In this document: in pieces, positions 32,472 to 42,670 of the stretch | How the letters are laid out: each line of letters opens with the position of its first letter | How positions within the stretch are numbered: the first letter of the stretch is position 1 | DNA from: Candidatus Nitrosopumilus sp. SW | GTDB lineage: Archaea > Thermoproteota > Nitrososphaeria > Nitrososphaerales > Nitrosopumilaceae | Assembly (NCBI RefSeq): GCF_006740685.1 | Contig: NZ_CP035425.1 | Location: 349,687 to 413,686 of the forward strand | Direction: 5' to 3' | Length of the DNA stretch: 64,000 bases | Notes under the pieces: generated by a model | What the model saw: the letters and a program-made list of their open reading frames with translations, nothing else | The model's database searches: none | What the model was told of the DNA's origin: nothing | Made by a program: the position numbers and the translations under genes

Positions 32472-33712
32472 AACTTAAACACCTTTGCCACCGTATTTAA
32501 TGAATTAACAAGTACATCAATATCTTCTTTAGTGTTGTAAATGTAAAAACTTGCTCTTGAAGTAGCTGCAACATTTAGTCTCTCCATCAAAACTTGTGCA
32601 CAGTGATGACCAGAACGTACTGCAATTCCTTCTTCATCAATAATTTGTGCAACATCATGAGGATGCACATCTGCAAAATTAAATGAGATCACACCTCCAC
32701 GTTTAGACATATCTTTTGTTCCATAGATATGAAGTCCTTTAACATTAGATAATTTTTCAATAGCATATTTTGTTAGTTCAATTTCATGTTCGCGGATATT
32801 ATCCATTCCAATTTTAGTTAGATAGTCAACTGCTGCACCCAATCCTACAACATCAGCAATATTAGGAGTTCCAGCTTCAAATTTGTAAGGCAAGTCATTC
32901 CAAGTAGTCTCATATTTGTGAACTTCACGAATCATATCACCGCCACCGTGGAAAGGGCTCATTGTATTGAGCACAGATTTTCTAACCCATAGAACACCAA
33001 TTCCAGTCGGACCCAGCATCTTATGGCCAGAAAATGCAAAAAAGTCACAGCCTAAATCTTCAAGGTCAACTTTCATGTGAGGAACTGCCTGAGCTCCATC
33101 TATCAAAGTAGGAACACCTGCTGCCTTACATTTTTCAATAATTTTTTTAGCATCAGTAATGGTACCAAGTACGTTAGACATTAGGCTAAATGTAACAAGT
33201 TTCACTTTACCGGTTGCAAGATGTTTGTCAAGATCATCTAGAATTAATTCACCATTGTCATCCATTCCAATGTATTCTAGTTTGGCACGTTTTTCTTGGG
33301 TAAGAAGTTGCCATGGAACAATGTTACTATGATGCTCATATTCAGTAGTGACAATAATATCGCCCTCATTGATGTGAGGTCTTCCCCACGCATATGCAAC
33401 TAGGTTAATTGCTTCAGTGGTACCTCTAACAAAGATTATTTCTTGTCTATCTTTGATGTTAACAAATTTTGCAATTTTATCTCTGGTGTTCTCATAAGCT
33501 TCTGTTGCTTCTTCAGCTAATGCATAAACTGCTCTATGGATATTTGCGTTATGATTTTGATAATAGTCAGTAATAGCATCAATTACTTGATTTGGTTTTT
33601 GTGTAGTAGATGCATTATCAAGATAAACTAGATGTTTGTTATCGCGTACAGTCCTTTCAAGTATCGGAAAGTCTTTTCTTAAATTTTCAAATGAGGATTG
33701 AGTGCTTTGCAA
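32468..33712 (-). CDS. sufS: Cysteine desulfurase SufS
   Basis: A 414-residue PLP enzyme that takes sulfur from cysteine. 'VYLDNASTTQKPNQVIDAI' is the N-terminal motif, 'FFAFSGHKMLGPTGIGVLW' holds the PLP lysine, and 'AVRSGHHCAQVLMERL' the catalytic Cys near residue 370. This is the SufS (class II) pattern. It is 16 bases downstream of sufD and overlaps sufU. Confidence 0.96.
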   Translation of the reverse strand: MQSTQSSFENLRKDFPILERTVRDNKHLVYLDNASTTQKPNQVIDAITDYYQNHNANIHRAVYALAEEATEAYENTRDKIAKFVNIKDRQEIIFVRGTTEAINLVAYAWGRPHINEGDIIVTTEYEHHSNIVPWQLLTQEKRAKLEYIGMDDNGELILDDLDKHLATGKVKLVTFSLMSNVLGTITDAKKIIEKCKAAGVPTLIDGAQAVPHMKVDLEDLGCDFFAFSGHKMLGPTGIGVLWVRKSVLNTMSPFHGGGDMIREVHKYETTWNDLPYKFEAGTPNIADVVGLGAAVDYLTKIGMDNIREHEIELTKYAIEKLSNVKGLHIYGTKDMSKRGGVISFNFADVHPHDVAQIIDEEGIAVRSGHHCAQVLMERLNVAATSRASFYIYNTKEDIDVLVNSLNTVAKVFKL

Positions 33713-33728
33713 ATTTTAATTTCTCCTG

Positions 33729-35129
33729 TTATCGGTATTTGTAGTGTTGTTCAATTTCAGAATCTTCGTTATATCTTGTCTCTTCAATTTCAACGAATTT
33801 TGCTAGTTCTTCATCAGTGTTGATTGTTAATTCACGGTTTTCCCACTTTGATTCAATAAGATATGCAATCCATGCCCTCACTTGAAAAGACATTTTTCTT
33901 GATAATGGCTCCAAAAAGCCTTCAACAATAGTTCTTTCAGCCTCCTCATGACTCAAACATCTGGTTTTAAGGTAGAATATTTGCTCTTCATCAATTTGTG
34001 CTACAGATGCAGAGTGGGTTGCTTTAACATCATTTGTTAGAATTTCAAGTCCAGGAATTGCATCAGATTTTGCATTTTTGTCTAAGAGGATAGAGCGACC
34101 AGACAAAAAGGAATTTGATTTTGCAGCATTTTCTTTAATTCTAATCATTCCTTTGAAAAGAGATTTTGATCTGTTTCTTAGAATAGATTTTTCTACAACT
34201 CTAGCTTCAGTTGCAGGACTTTGATGGTTCATGTTTGTCTGAATATCAAAGTGTTGATCATTGTTTCCAAACACAACTTCAGATTCATTAGAAGATGCGC
34301 CAGTGCCATTAAGATAGTAATCAATTTTGTATCGAGATAATACAGAGCCAAATAATCCAGAATACCAATTTACCTTAGAATCTTGTGCCAAATCAGTTCT
34401 TCTAGTAGAGAAATTAACAGAGTTTTGGTCCATCATCTGTAAAGTTGTAATATTTAATTCGGCATTTGCTGCAACATTTGTGTTAAGTAATTCAAGGTAT
34501 GCTTGCTGAGAATCAGCCTTTGGAGAGTATAATTCTTGAACAATAGATGCTTTACTACTTTCATCTGCAAAGATGACATTTCTAGATATTATGGATAATC
34601 CATCATCAGACAAGCAAGATAAGAAGTGAATTGGTTTTTCCACAACCAAGTTTTTTGGAATGTGAATAAACACACCAGAGTTGAATGCAGCATTGTTTAA
34701 GGCAGTAAATTTGTCATCATTGGAATTGGATGCCTCTAGTGCTTTTTTCACAAGTTCAAAATTGTTTTGAATTGCATCAGAGATAGAGGAAATAACCAAG
34801 CCCTGAGATTTTAGATCATCAGGAAGATTAATTCTGTGAATGTTAGTTCCTATTTGAATAATACAAATTTCATTTTCTAATTCTCCAAGTCTCCTTTGAA
34901 GAAAATCAGGAATTGTATCTCTTGTTGAAGAAGCAATTGAAATTTTTTCAGGGTTTAGTCTTTTTGCATCAGTATATTTATTGTAAAGAGGAGACATCTC
35001 AATTGGAAGTGTACTGTAAATTGAAAGAGAGTCCTTTCTGTAGTCTTTTAACCAGTCAGGTTCATTTCTGGATGAAGAAATTTCATTGATGTGAGATTCA
35101 TCAATTTTAGATAGTGTTTCTTGAGACAT
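33729..35129 (-). CDS. sufD: Fe-S cluster assembly protein SufD
   Basis: A 466-residue SufBD-family scaffold subunit with a right-handed beta-helix core and a C-terminal helical domain ('YLKTRCLSHEEAERTIVEGFLEPL' is the SufBD signature). It partners SufB and SufC. It follows sufB after 19 bases. It lacks the SufB-type Cys/Glu path, as expected for SufD. Confidence 0.93.
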   Translation of the reverse strand: MSQETLSKIDESHINEISSSRNEPDWLKDYRKDSLSIYSTLPIEMSPLYNKYTDAKRLNPEKISIASSTRDTIPDFLQRRLGELENEICIIQIGTNIHRINLPDDLKSQGLVISSISDAIQNNFELVKKALEASNSNDDKFTALNNAAFNSGVFIHIPKNLVVEKPIHFLSCLSDDGLSIISRNVIFADESSKASIVQELYSPKADSQQAYLELLNTNVAANAELNITTLQMMDQNSVNFSTRRTDLAQDSKVNWYSGLFGSVLSRYKIDYYLNGTGASSNESEVVFGNNDQHFDIQTNMNHQSPATEARVVEKSILRNRSKSLFKGMIRIKENAAKSNSFLSGRSILLDKNAKSDAIPGLEILTNDVKATHSASVAQIDEEQIFYLKTRCLSHEEAERTIVEGFLEPLSRKMSFQVRAWIAYLIESKWENRELTINTDEELAKFVEIEETRYNEDSEIEQHYKYR

Positions 35130-35148
35130 TTTACCACAACCAATAGGA

Positions 35149-36549
35149 TTATCCTACAGAATCATCCATCTCAAGTTTTATCAGACGGTTCAACTCTACT
35201 GCATATTCCATTGGAAGTTCTTTTGTAAATGGTTCCATGAAACCATTAACAATTAGAGACAATGCTTCTTCTTCTGTAAATCCTCTAGTCATAAGATAGA
35301 AGATTTGTTCATCTCCAATTTTTCCAACTGTTGCTTCATGAGTAATTGTTGCATCTTCCTGATTGATTTCCATGTACGGATAAGTGTCAGTCTTGGATGT
35401 ATCATCAAGTAATAGTGCATCACATCTTACAGTAGATTTTACATTGGTAGCTCCTTTTGCCACATTGAGTAATCCTCTGTAAGTGGAACGACCATCCAAT
35501 CTACTTACAGATTTGGATGTAATTTTAGAGGTAGTATTTGGTGCCAAATGAACCATTTTTGCGCCAGTGTCTTGGTGTTGACCCTTGCCTGCAAATGCAA
35601 TAGAGAGTGTTTCACCATAAGCACGTTCACCCATAAGATACACTCCAGGATATTTCATGGTAAGTTTACTTCCAATGTTTCCATCAATCCATTCAACTGT
35701 TGCACCTTCATATGCATAAGCTCGTTTTGTTACAAGATTGTAAACATCGTTACTCCAGTTCTGGATTGTAGTATATCTTAGATGTGCGTCTTTATGTGCA
35801 ACTAGTTCAACAACTGCAGAGTGTAATGACTCTGAAGAGTAAACAGGAGCAGTACAACCTTCGATATAGTGTACGTCTGCACCTTCATCTACAATGATCA
35901 ATGTTCTTTCAAACTGACCAATGTTTTCAGCATTGATTCTAAAGTATGCTTGAAGTGGCATGTCAACTTTGACACCAGGTGGAACATAGATGAATGAACC
36001 ACCACTCCAAACTGCACTGTTTAGTGCTGCAAATTTATTATCTTCAGGAGGAATGATTTTTCCAAAGTATTTTTTGAAAATCTCTGGATGTTCTTTTAAT
36101 GCAGCATCAGTGTCTAAAAACAAAACACCTTGTTTTGCCAAGTCTTCTCTTAAACTGTGATACACAACTTCAGATTCATATTGTGCACCAACACCTGCCA
36201 AGAATTTCTTTTCAGCTTCTGGAATTCCTAATTTGTCAAAGGTATTTTTGACATCTTCAGGTACATCATCCCAGTTCTTTTCTGCTTTCTCAGATGCTTT
36301 TGCATAATAGTAGATATTTTGAAAATCAATGACACTGAGATCTCCACCCCAAGTTGGCATTGGTTTTTTCATAAAGATTTCAAAAGAACGTAATCTAAAA
36401 TCAAGCATCCATTGAGGTTCATCTTTCATTTTACTGATGCCAATTACAGTATCCTTAGTCAGGCCTTTCTTGCTAAGGTGGACATACATTTCTGTAGAGT
36501 CCTTAAAATCATATTTTGAATAATCCATGTCAAGGTTTTCAGTTGCCAT
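35149..36549 (-). CDS. sufB: Fe-S cluster assembly protein SufB
   Basis: A 466-residue SufB, the main scaffold subunit. '[28 protein letters not shown]' is the family N-terminus, '[27 protein letters not shown]' the central motif, '[22 protein letters not shown]' contains a conserved Cys, and '[19 protein letters not shown]' the C-terminal motif. Start ATG 36549 is chosen because a TATA box is centred 24 bases upstream; a TTG lies six bases earlier. First gene of the sufB-sufD-sufS-sufU operon. Confidence 0.97.
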   Translation of the reverse strand: MATENLDMDYSKYDFKDSTEMYVHLSKKGLTKDTVIGISKMKDEPQWMLDFRLRSFEIFMKKPMPTWGGDLSVIDFQNIYYYAKASEKAEKNWDDVPEDVKNTFDKLGIPEAEKKFLAGVGAQYESEVVYHSLREDLAKQGVLFLDTDAALKEHPEIFKKYFGKIIPPEDNKFAALNSAVWSGGSFIYVPPGVKVDMPLQAYFRINAENIGQFERTLIIVDEGADVHYIEGCTAPVYSSESLHSAVVELVAHKDAHLRYTTIQNWSNDVYNLVTKRAYAYEGATVEWIDGNIGSKLTMKYPGVYLMGERAYGETLSIAFAGKGQHQDTGAKMVHLAPNTTSKITSKSVSRLDGRSTYRGLLNVAKGATNVKSTVRCDALLLDDTSKTDTYPYMEINQEDATITHEATVGKIGDEQIFYLMTRGFTEEEALSLIVNGFMEPFTKELPMEYAVELNRLIKLEMDDSVG

Positions 36550-36566
36550 GAGCAAAATAACCCCGT

Positions 36567-36579
36567 TATATTATAAATA
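36567..36579 (-). promoter_or_regulatory. TATA box of the sufBDSU operon
   Basis: On the minus strand 'atttataatataa' is centred about 24 bases before the sufB ATG, predicting a leaderless operon transcript. Confidence 0.6.
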
Positions 36580-36717
36580 CATGAGGAAAAGTAGGCAGAG
36601 CTAAATAGGTAGAGCTAAAGTCATCAGGTTTAGATTATTTTTTGATTTCATATTCAATGGTTTGTAAAAGATTTCAAAAGATTTGAGTTGATCATAAGAC
36701 TTGCTAAAAAATCAAAA

Positions 36718-38814
36718 TTAAGATTGTTTAGCAGATGCTGTTGCTTCTGGAGGAGAGTTGATTGGATCAACAGTTATCTTTACTGTATCAGTAGCTTGTC
36801 TTCCATTATCATCAAATACCTTTAATTCAAAGACCAGAACTTTGATTTCATTATTTGCAACTGTGGGGCTAGTAAATGATGGAGTCAAACTAGAGCTAGA
36901 AGATAAATTTACTTTTTCACCAGAAATTTGAGTCCAAGTAAATTTCAATGGTTGATTTTCAGGATCACTACCAGTTCCATCAAGAGAAACTCTTACATTT
37001 TCATTTACAATTCTATCATTTCCAGCATCAGCAATAATGTCTTGATTCAAAGTATTCTTTACAGTCAATACAAGACTATCAGATGCACTAAGTGTGCCAT
37101 CACTGACAGTACAAGTTAAAGTGATTTTAGAGTCTTTTACAACACTTGGAGCAGTAACTGTAGTTTTTCCTGATGATGAATCAGTGAATTTAGCATTAGA
37201 TTGAGTAGACCAAGTAAATGTTAAACTATCACCATCAGGATCTACTCCACTACACATGATATCAACTAGTGTATTTTCATAAACAGTTCTATCATCACTA
37301 GCAGTTGCAATAGGGGCACCATTTTCTGGAGATACGAATACTACAACTTGATCAAAGCCTTTTTGATCAGTAGTGTCAGTGACAGTCAATTGGAAAGAGA
37401 GACGTTTTGATTCAGAAGGTAGTACTTCTGGAGCTTTAAAGTTTAGAGATTTGCCAGATTTATTGAAATCCACCATATCACCAGATAGTTGTTTCCAAGA
37501 GAATGTGAGTTCATCACCATCAGCGTCGGCACCAGAACCAACAATGGTTACATCACTACCGCTAACTACTCTTTTGTCAGGTCCGGCTAAAGCACTTGGG
37601 GGAGAATTTCTATCAGTAACAAAGACAGTCATAGAATCTGAATCTGAATTTCCATGAGTATCAGTTACAGTAAGTTCGAAGACTAGTTTCTCAGACTCGG
37701 CAACTTTTGGTGTGAAAAAGTAAATTGAAAATGAAGCTCTTTCATAGAAGTCCACAGGGGTTCCAGATTTTTGAATCCAAGAATATTTTATTCTGTCACC
37801 ATCTGGATCAGTTCCAGTTCCATCTATCTTTACAAGAACATTTTCAGTTTTAGTTTGATCAGGTCCTGCATTTGCAACAGGAGAGCCATTTGATGGTAAT
37901 ACCTTAACCATTGCTAAAGCATTTGCCCATCCATTTCCAGGAGAATAGCCGGTTACTTGGAATGACAAGATTTTTTCAGTATCACCAACTTGGGGGGCAA
38001 TAAAACTTACTTCTTGACCACTGTAAGAACTAAGAGTTACAGAAGGGCCAATTAATTGAACCCATGTATATCGTATATCTGAACCATCTAATGTCTTACC
38101 AGTAGCACTAAGTGTAACATCATCTCCCTCATAGACAGTCTGAATTGGTCCAACATCTACAGAAATTCGTTTGTTATCAATAAGATTAGAAAACAAGAAT
38201 ACATTTACACTATCAGTTGCAGTTCCACCAAATCCATCATTAACAGTTACCTCAAAAGTTAGTGGTTCAAAATTTGAAAAATCCAGATAAATTGGTTGAA
38301 GTGTGATATGTTTTTCATTGGTGCTAACTAGATTAACGTCCTGACCAGCAGTTTGTTTCCATTTGTAAGTTAACACATCCCCATCAGCGTCAGAGGCAGT
38401 AGGAAATATGCTCATTGCATTGATGTTTTGTAATACAACTTTATCACGTCCAGCATCAATTACTGGAATGTGATTTTCAGGATTAACTATGACTTCAACA
38501 GTATCAGAGCTGCTTGCGCCAAGTGGATCAGTAATTGTTAGTTCAAATGTTAAAACTTTGATTTCACCATTTTTCACATCAGGTGCCATGAATGTTGGTT
38601 CAGGGACAGAATAGGAAGATAGTTTGACAGGTTCGCCATAAATTTGGGTCCATTTGAAGATGAGATCTTCATCATCTGCATCATAACCTTCACCTACCAG
38701 AGTCACCATTTTGTTTTCAATGACATCAACTGATTCTGCATGAACAAAATGATTTGAGACACTACCTACAGCAATCAATGTAAAAATCAAAGGTAGTAAA
38801 ATAAGTAATTTCAA
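36718..38814 (-). CDS. Secreted PKD-repeat surface protein
   Basis: A 698-residue exported protein. A signal peptide (about residues 1-26, 'LLILLPLIFTLIAVGSV' ... 'VHA') precedes seven PKD-like repeats of about 95 residues. Each has the pattern 'AGxDxxVxENxxVxLxGxGxDPDGDxLxYxWxQ' then 'FxAPxV' and 'LTFxLTVTD'. No C-terminal membrane anchor is visible, and the chain ends with 'SPPEATASAKQS', which looks like the first residues of an eighth repeat. Such proteins are thought to mediate cell-surface adhesion; its location relative to the S-layer is unknown. Confidence 0.88.
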   Translation of the reverse strand: MKLLILLPLIFTLIAVGSVSNHFVHAESVDVIENKMVTLVGEGYDADDEDLIFKWTQIYGEPVKLSSYSVPEPTFMAPDVKNGEIKVLTFELTITDPLGASSSDTVEVIVNPENHIPVIDAGRDKVVLQNINAMSIFPTASDADGDVLTYKWKQTAGQDVNLVSTNEKHITLQPIYLDFSNFEPLTFEVTVNDGFGGTATDSVNVFLFSNLIDNKRISVDVGPIQTVYEGDDVTLSATGKTLDGSDIRYTWVQLIGPSVTLSSYSGQEVSFIAPQVGDTEKILSFQVTGYSPGNGWANALAMVKVLPSNGSPVANAGPDQTKTENVLVKIDGTGTDPDGDRIKYSWIQKSGTPVDFYERASFSIYFFTPKVAESEKLVFELTVTDTHGNSDSDSMTVFVTDRNSPPSALAGPDKRVVSGSDVTIVGSGADADGDELTFSWKQLSGDMVDFNKSGKSLNFKAPEVLPSESKRLSFQLTVTDTTDQKGFDQVVVFVSPENGAPIATASDDRTVYENTLVDIMCSGVDPDGDSLTFTWSTQSNAKFTDSSSGKTTVTAPSVVKDSKITLTCTVSDGTLSASDSLVLTVKNTLNQDIIADAGNDRIVNENVRVSLDGTGSDPENQPLKFTWTQISGEKVNLSSSSSLTPSFTSPTVANNEIKVLVFELKVFDDNGRQATDTVKITVDPINSPPEATASAKQS

Positions 38815-38901
38815 CAGAAGTTGTAGATCTTTGAAGTATTTAACGAATATGGTGTTTTTTAATTAAAACAATTTAAAGACACAAAGTTCCACAAATGGAA
38901 A

Positions 38902-39711
38902 TTAATTTGAAATTACGGATTTTAGTGAATCAAAAGAACCCTGAACAGTATGTACTTGAGACACAGTGTTTTGTACATTAAATTTTTTTAATTCATCAGC
39001 GGTGAAAGGTCCAATTGAGACAACAGATAATTTTTCCAACATTTGAACTAAAGCAGATTCATCAAAGTCCTTAGTCATTATTTCAAAAAAGCCTCTAACA
39101 GAAGATGCACTTGTAAACACTACACCATCAACCTTGTTTTGTGAGAACAATTCTCTAAATTCATTCCATTGTGTTGTGTCTCTAAATGCACATACATCAT
39201 ACAGATGAATTTCAAAAACATCAATTCCAATTTTGTTTAGTAATTCTTTGAGAAATGGGGTAGATGCGCCACTCCTAGGAACTATGACTTTTTTTCCAAC
39301 AGCGTTGAGCTGTGTGAATAATTCTCCCACGCCAACTGACGAAAACGTTTCTGAAGGTTGATGATTTACTTTGATTCCCTGTTCCTCAAGGGCAATAGTG
39401 GTTTTTGGTCCAACTGAAATTACAATTGTGTTTGCAATTGCCAGTTGAAGAGTTTCAAGTTTTCCCAAGTCTTTTGCAGTATCAAAAAGTAATTTGACAG
39501 CTTTTGAACTCATAAAAACAGAGTAATCAGGATTGTATGATTTTACAGAATCTAAAAATTCATCGACAATTTTCTCCCCCTTGCTAACAAGTTCAATTGT
39601 TGGTAGTGCTATCGGAATTGCATTATTTTGTTTAGCAAGTGAAATGAATTCGGCAGCATCATCATGTGAACGAGTGATTGCTATAGTTTTTCCATCAAGC
39701 ATTATTTCCAC
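38902..39711 (-). CDS. hemD: Uroporphyrinogen-III synthase
   Basis: A 269-residue HemD that closes hydroxymethylbilane to uroporphyrinogen III. Sequence conservation in HemD is low. The recognisable parts are the N-terminal 'GKTIAITRSHDDAAEFISLA', 'SVFMSSKAVKLLFD', 'IVPRSGASTPFLKELL' and 'DGVVFTSASSVRGFFE'. It is the last gene of the hemL-hemC-sumT-hemD operon and overlaps sumT by 10 bases, which supports the assignment. Confidence 0.92.
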   Translation of the reverse strand: MEIMLDGKTIAITRSHDDAAEFISLAKQNNAIPIALPTIELVSKGEKIVDEFLDSVKSYNPDYSVFMSSKAVKLLFDTAKDLGKLETLQLAIANTIVISVGPKTTIALEEQGIKVNHQPSETFSSVGVGELFTQLNAVGKKVIVPRSGASTPFLKELLNKIGIDVFEIHLYDVCAFRDTTQWNEFRELFSQNKVDGVVFTSASSVRGFFEIMTKDFDESALVQMLEKLSVVSIGPFTADELKKFNVQNTVSQVHTVQGSFDSLKSVISN

Positions 39712-40442
39712 CCAATAGTTTCTGATAAATCAACAACATTTCCAATTATAATATTAGCAGGAGGAGTTATTTTATTTTCTTTAACTTTTTTTGCAATGTT
39801 TGTGACGGTTCCTTTGATCATTTTTTGTTTAGGAGTAGTACCGTTTTGAATTACTGCAACGGGGGTTTTTTTATCCATACCACCTGCAATGAGTTGTTTA
39901 CAAATAATATTGATTCTAGACAAGCCCATCATTATTACTATGGTGTCAACAGACTTTGCAAGTCGTTTCCATTTTACAATCTCTTGTTTCTTTTCAGGAT
40001 CTTCATGGCCAGTTACAAAGACTACAGATGAGGCATATTTTCTATGAGTAAGAGGAATTCCAGCATAAGTGGCAGAGCCGATTCCAGAAGTAATACCTGG
40101 AACAATTTCGTATTTTACTTTATTTTCTTTAAGGAATTCAGCTTCTTCGCCACCACGTCCAAAGATGATAGGATCTCCTCCCTTTAGTCTAACAACATTC
40201 TTTTTTGATTTTGCATATTTTACCATCAAATCATTTGTGGTGTTTTGATGAGTAGTGTCATCACCTACTGCTCTACCAACATAGACTTTTTCAGCTTTTT
40301 TTGGAATCATTGAGATGATTTTTTTGCTTACCAGTCTATCATACAAAACGACATCTGCCTTTTGCAATAATTCAACTGCACGAAGTGTAATCAGCTTACT
40401 GTCTCCAGGTCCTGCTCCAACAAGATACACTTTTCCTGTCAT
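39702..40442 (-). CDS. sumT: Uroporphyrinogen-III C-methyltransferase (SUMT)
   Basis: A 246-residue SAM-dependent methyltransferase that converts uroporphyrinogen III to precorrin-2, the branch point to siroheme and cobalamin. 'VYLVGAGPGDSKLITLRAVELLQKADVVLYDRLVS' is the N-terminal signature, 'VVRLKGGDPIIFGRGGEEAEFL' the SAM/substrate loop, and 'GIPLTHRKYASSVVFVTGHE' follows. It overlaps hemC by 4 bases and hemD by 10. Its product feeds the precorrin-2 dehydrogenase at 22.1 kb. Confidence 0.96.
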   Translation of the reverse strand: MTGKVYLVGAGPGDSKLITLRAVELLQKADVVLYDRLVSKKIISMIPKKAEKVYVGRAVGDDTTHQNTTNDLMVKYAKSKKNVVRLKGGDPIIFGRGGEEAEFLKENKVKYEIVPGITSGIGSATYAGIPLTHRKYASSVVFVTGHEDPEKKQEIVKWKRLAKSVDTIVIMMGLSRINIICKQLIAGGMDKKTPVAVIQNGTTPKQKMIKGTVTNIAKKVKENKITPPANIIIGNVVDLSETIGWK

Positions 40443-41374
40443 GCCTTATTCCACTCCTCTACTTTTTCTCTCCAATTTAATGCAAGATCATTTACACCCT
40501 TCTCACGTAATTCTTCTCCTGCACTTTGACCAAGAGATTTGGGGTTGTTCTTATCTCCAGTTTTACTTACGTGAAGAGATTGTTTTCCATCAACAGAAAA
40601 AGCTGTCACAGTTAAAGTCATCTCAGACCCATTAGACCTTGCATATGCCCCAACAGGGAATCGGCATCCAGAATCAACAAAGTCAGATAATGCACGCTCT
40701 GCCTCTATTTCTAAACGAGAATCAGAATCTTCAATTTTTTTTAGCATCTCAATTGTTTTTGAATCATCTGCTCTTGCAACAATGGCTATTGCACCCTGGC
40801 CAGGAGATGGTGAAAAATCATCAGTGGACAATTCTGTATATTTTACATTTACATCTAATCTAGAAATTCCTGCCTTTGCAAGAACTATTGCATCATAGTT
40901 TTCCCCAGACGCTTTTTTGATTCGAGTTTCAATGTTTCCACGAATTGGTTTTACTATAACATCAGGTCTTTTTCGAGATACTTGTACTGCTCGTCTAAGT
41001 GAACTTGTTCCAATTACTGCTCCAGATTTGATGGAATCAAGAGTAGAACCATCTGAGGAGATAAACACATCATTTACAGTTTCTCTTTTAGGAATACAAG
41101 CTAGAATCAGATTTTCATCTAATTGAGAAGGAACATCCTTTAGACTGTGAACTGCAAAATCGACTTCTTTTTGCGCAACCGCCCTGTCAATTTCTTTTTC
41201 AAAAATTCCTTTTTGATCTATTGTAAATAGAGGTCTACTGTCAATATCACCTTTTGTTGTAATTGTTTTAATTTCATATTCAGTATCAGGATTTACTTTT
41301 TTTAATTCCTCTATTACCAAGTTCGTTTGAGCAATTGATAATTGACTTCCTCTTGCACCTACAACATACTTCAA
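40439..41374 (-). CDS. hemC: Porphobilinogen deaminase (hydroxymethylbilane synthase)
   Basis: A 311-residue enzyme that links four porphobilinogens. 'VVGARGSQLSIAQTNLVIEEL' begins the protein; 'DFAVHSLKDVPSQL' carries the catalytic Asp/Lys region; 'RRAVQVSRKRPDVIVKPIRGNIETR' the substrate arginines; and 'SGCRFPVGAYA' the Cys that holds the dipyrromethane cofactor. It overlaps both neighbours by 4 bases, so it is translationally coupled. Confidence 0.97.
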   Translation of the reverse strand: MKYVVGARGSQLSIAQTNLVIEELKKVNPDTEYEIKTITTKGDIDSRPLFTIDQKGIFEKEIDRAVAQKEVDFAVHSLKDVPSQLDENLILACIPKRETVNDVFISSDGSTLDSIKSGAVIGTSSLRRAVQVSRKRPDVIVKPIRGNIETRIKKASGENYDAIVLAKAGISRLDVNVKYTELSTDDFSPSPGQGAIAIVARADDSKTIEMLKKIEDSDSRLEIEAERALSDFVDSGCRFPVGAYARSNGSEMTLTVTAFSVDGKQSLHVSKTGDKNNPKSLGQSAGEELREKGVNDLALNWREKVEEWNKA

Positions 41375-42645
41375 TTTTTCACCGATTTTAGAGCCAAATG
41401 ATATGCATCAAGTGTTTTGTTTAGATCATTTTCTGTATGTGCATCAGACAAGAAAACTACTTCAAACTGAGAAGGCGCAATGAATATTCCTTTTTTGAGT
41501 AGAGTGTTGAACATCTTTTGGAATTTCTTTGCGTTTGCTTTCTTTGATGTTTCATAGTTTGTAACAGGTTTATTTGTAAAAAAAATCTGGAACATTGATG
41601 CTGTAAAATTAATTTGGTGAGGAATGCCCATATCAGTTGCCATATCATCTAAAGCAGTAGAAAATAGAAGGTTGAATCTTTCAAGTTTAGAGTATAGTTT
41701 GTTTTTGAGTTTGTTTATGGTCTTAATTGATGCAATTGCAGCACTTACTGATATAGGATTTCCAGCAAAGGTACTTGCCTGATAGACCTTACCACCGGGG
41801 GAGAGTAAATCCATTATCTCTTTTTTGCCACCCACTGCAGAAATGGTAAATCCATTGCTTAGAGATTTGGCCATGGTAGTAATGTCAGGTTTTATTCCAA
41901 AGTGCTCTTGCGCACCACCAGGTGCAACTCTAAATCCAGTAACTACTTCATCAAAGATTAATGGAATGTTGTTTTCTTTTGTAATCTTTCTCAAATCAGA
42001 TAGAAAATTTTTCTCAGGCAGAATCAACCCCATGTTAGCTAGGATTGGTTCAACAATTACACCGGCAATGTCTTTATTTTTTTGAATTGTTTTTTGTAAA
42101 TCTTCAATGTTATTGTATTGAACTACCAAAGTATTCTTTGATACTTCATCCAACCCACCATCAGAAACAGAAATGCCATTATGGGCAGAACCAGAACCAG
42201 CTTTTACTAAAACAGAATCATGAGCTCCATGATAACATCCTTCAAACTTGATTATCTTTTTCTTTTTTGTAAATCCACGTGCAAGTCTAATTGCAGTCAT
42301 TGTTGCTTCACCGCCGGTGTTCATTAACCGAACTTTGTCAATTGAAGGAAAATTAGCAATGATTAGTTTTGCAAGTTCAGTTTCTGCTTCTGTGGGAGTA
42401 CAGTAAAGAGTACCTTTTGCAAGTTGTTTTGAAACAGAATTAATAATCTCTTTTCTTCTGTGTCCCAAAAGTAATGCCCCATAGCCATTACAAAAATCGA
42501 TTAGTTTTCTATTATCAGCATCCCAAATGTATGCGCCATCTGCCTTTTTTGTGAAAAATGGATATGGCTCAAAATATCTAACAGGACTGTTGACACCTGA
42601 GGGAGTTACTTTTTTGGCATCTGAGAATAGTTTAGAATTACTCAA
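41371..42645 (-). CDS. hemL: Glutamate-1-semialdehyde 2,1-aminomutase
   Basis: A 424-residue PLP enzyme that forms 5-aminolevulinate. 'PSGVNSPVRYFEPYPFF', 'NGYGALLLGHRRKEI', 'LMNTGGEATMTAIRLARG' and 'MAKSLSNGFTISAVGG' (PLP lysine) are diagnostic. The start is set at TTG 42645. This gives the usual length and begins 26 bases after the aquaporin stop; the frame extends upstream into the aquaporin gene but that part ('MICGYIGLLLLWGPLL') is not family-like. First gene of the hemL-hemC-sumT-hemD operon. Confidence 0.94.
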   Translation of the reverse strand: MSNSKLFSDAKKVTPSGVNSPVRYFEPYPFFTKKADGAYIWDADNRKLIDFCNGYGALLLGHRRKEIINSVSKQLAKGTLYCTPTEAETELAKLIIANFPSIDKVRLMNTGGEATMTAIRLARGFTKKKKIIKFEGCYHGAHDSVLVKAGSGSAHNGISVSDGGLDEVSKNTLVVQYNNIEDLQKTIQKNKDIAGVIVEPILANMGLILPEKNFLSDLRKITKENNIPLIFDEVVTGFRVAPGGAQEHFGIKPDITTMAKSLSNGFTISAVGGKKEIMDLLSPGGKVYQASTFAGNPISVSAAIASIKTINKLKNKLYSKLERFNLLFSTALDDMATDMGIPHQINFTASMFQIFFTNKPVTNYETSKKANAKKFQKMFNTLLKKGIFIAPSQFEVVFLSDAHTENDLNKTLDAYHLALKSVKN

Positions 42646-42670
42646 TACAAGGTGATGATTTTGGTCATTA

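Noticed and set aside
36600-36700. TGATGA on the minus strand upstream of the PKD gene end as a C/D RNA
   Set aside because: No box D or D' follows at guide distance.
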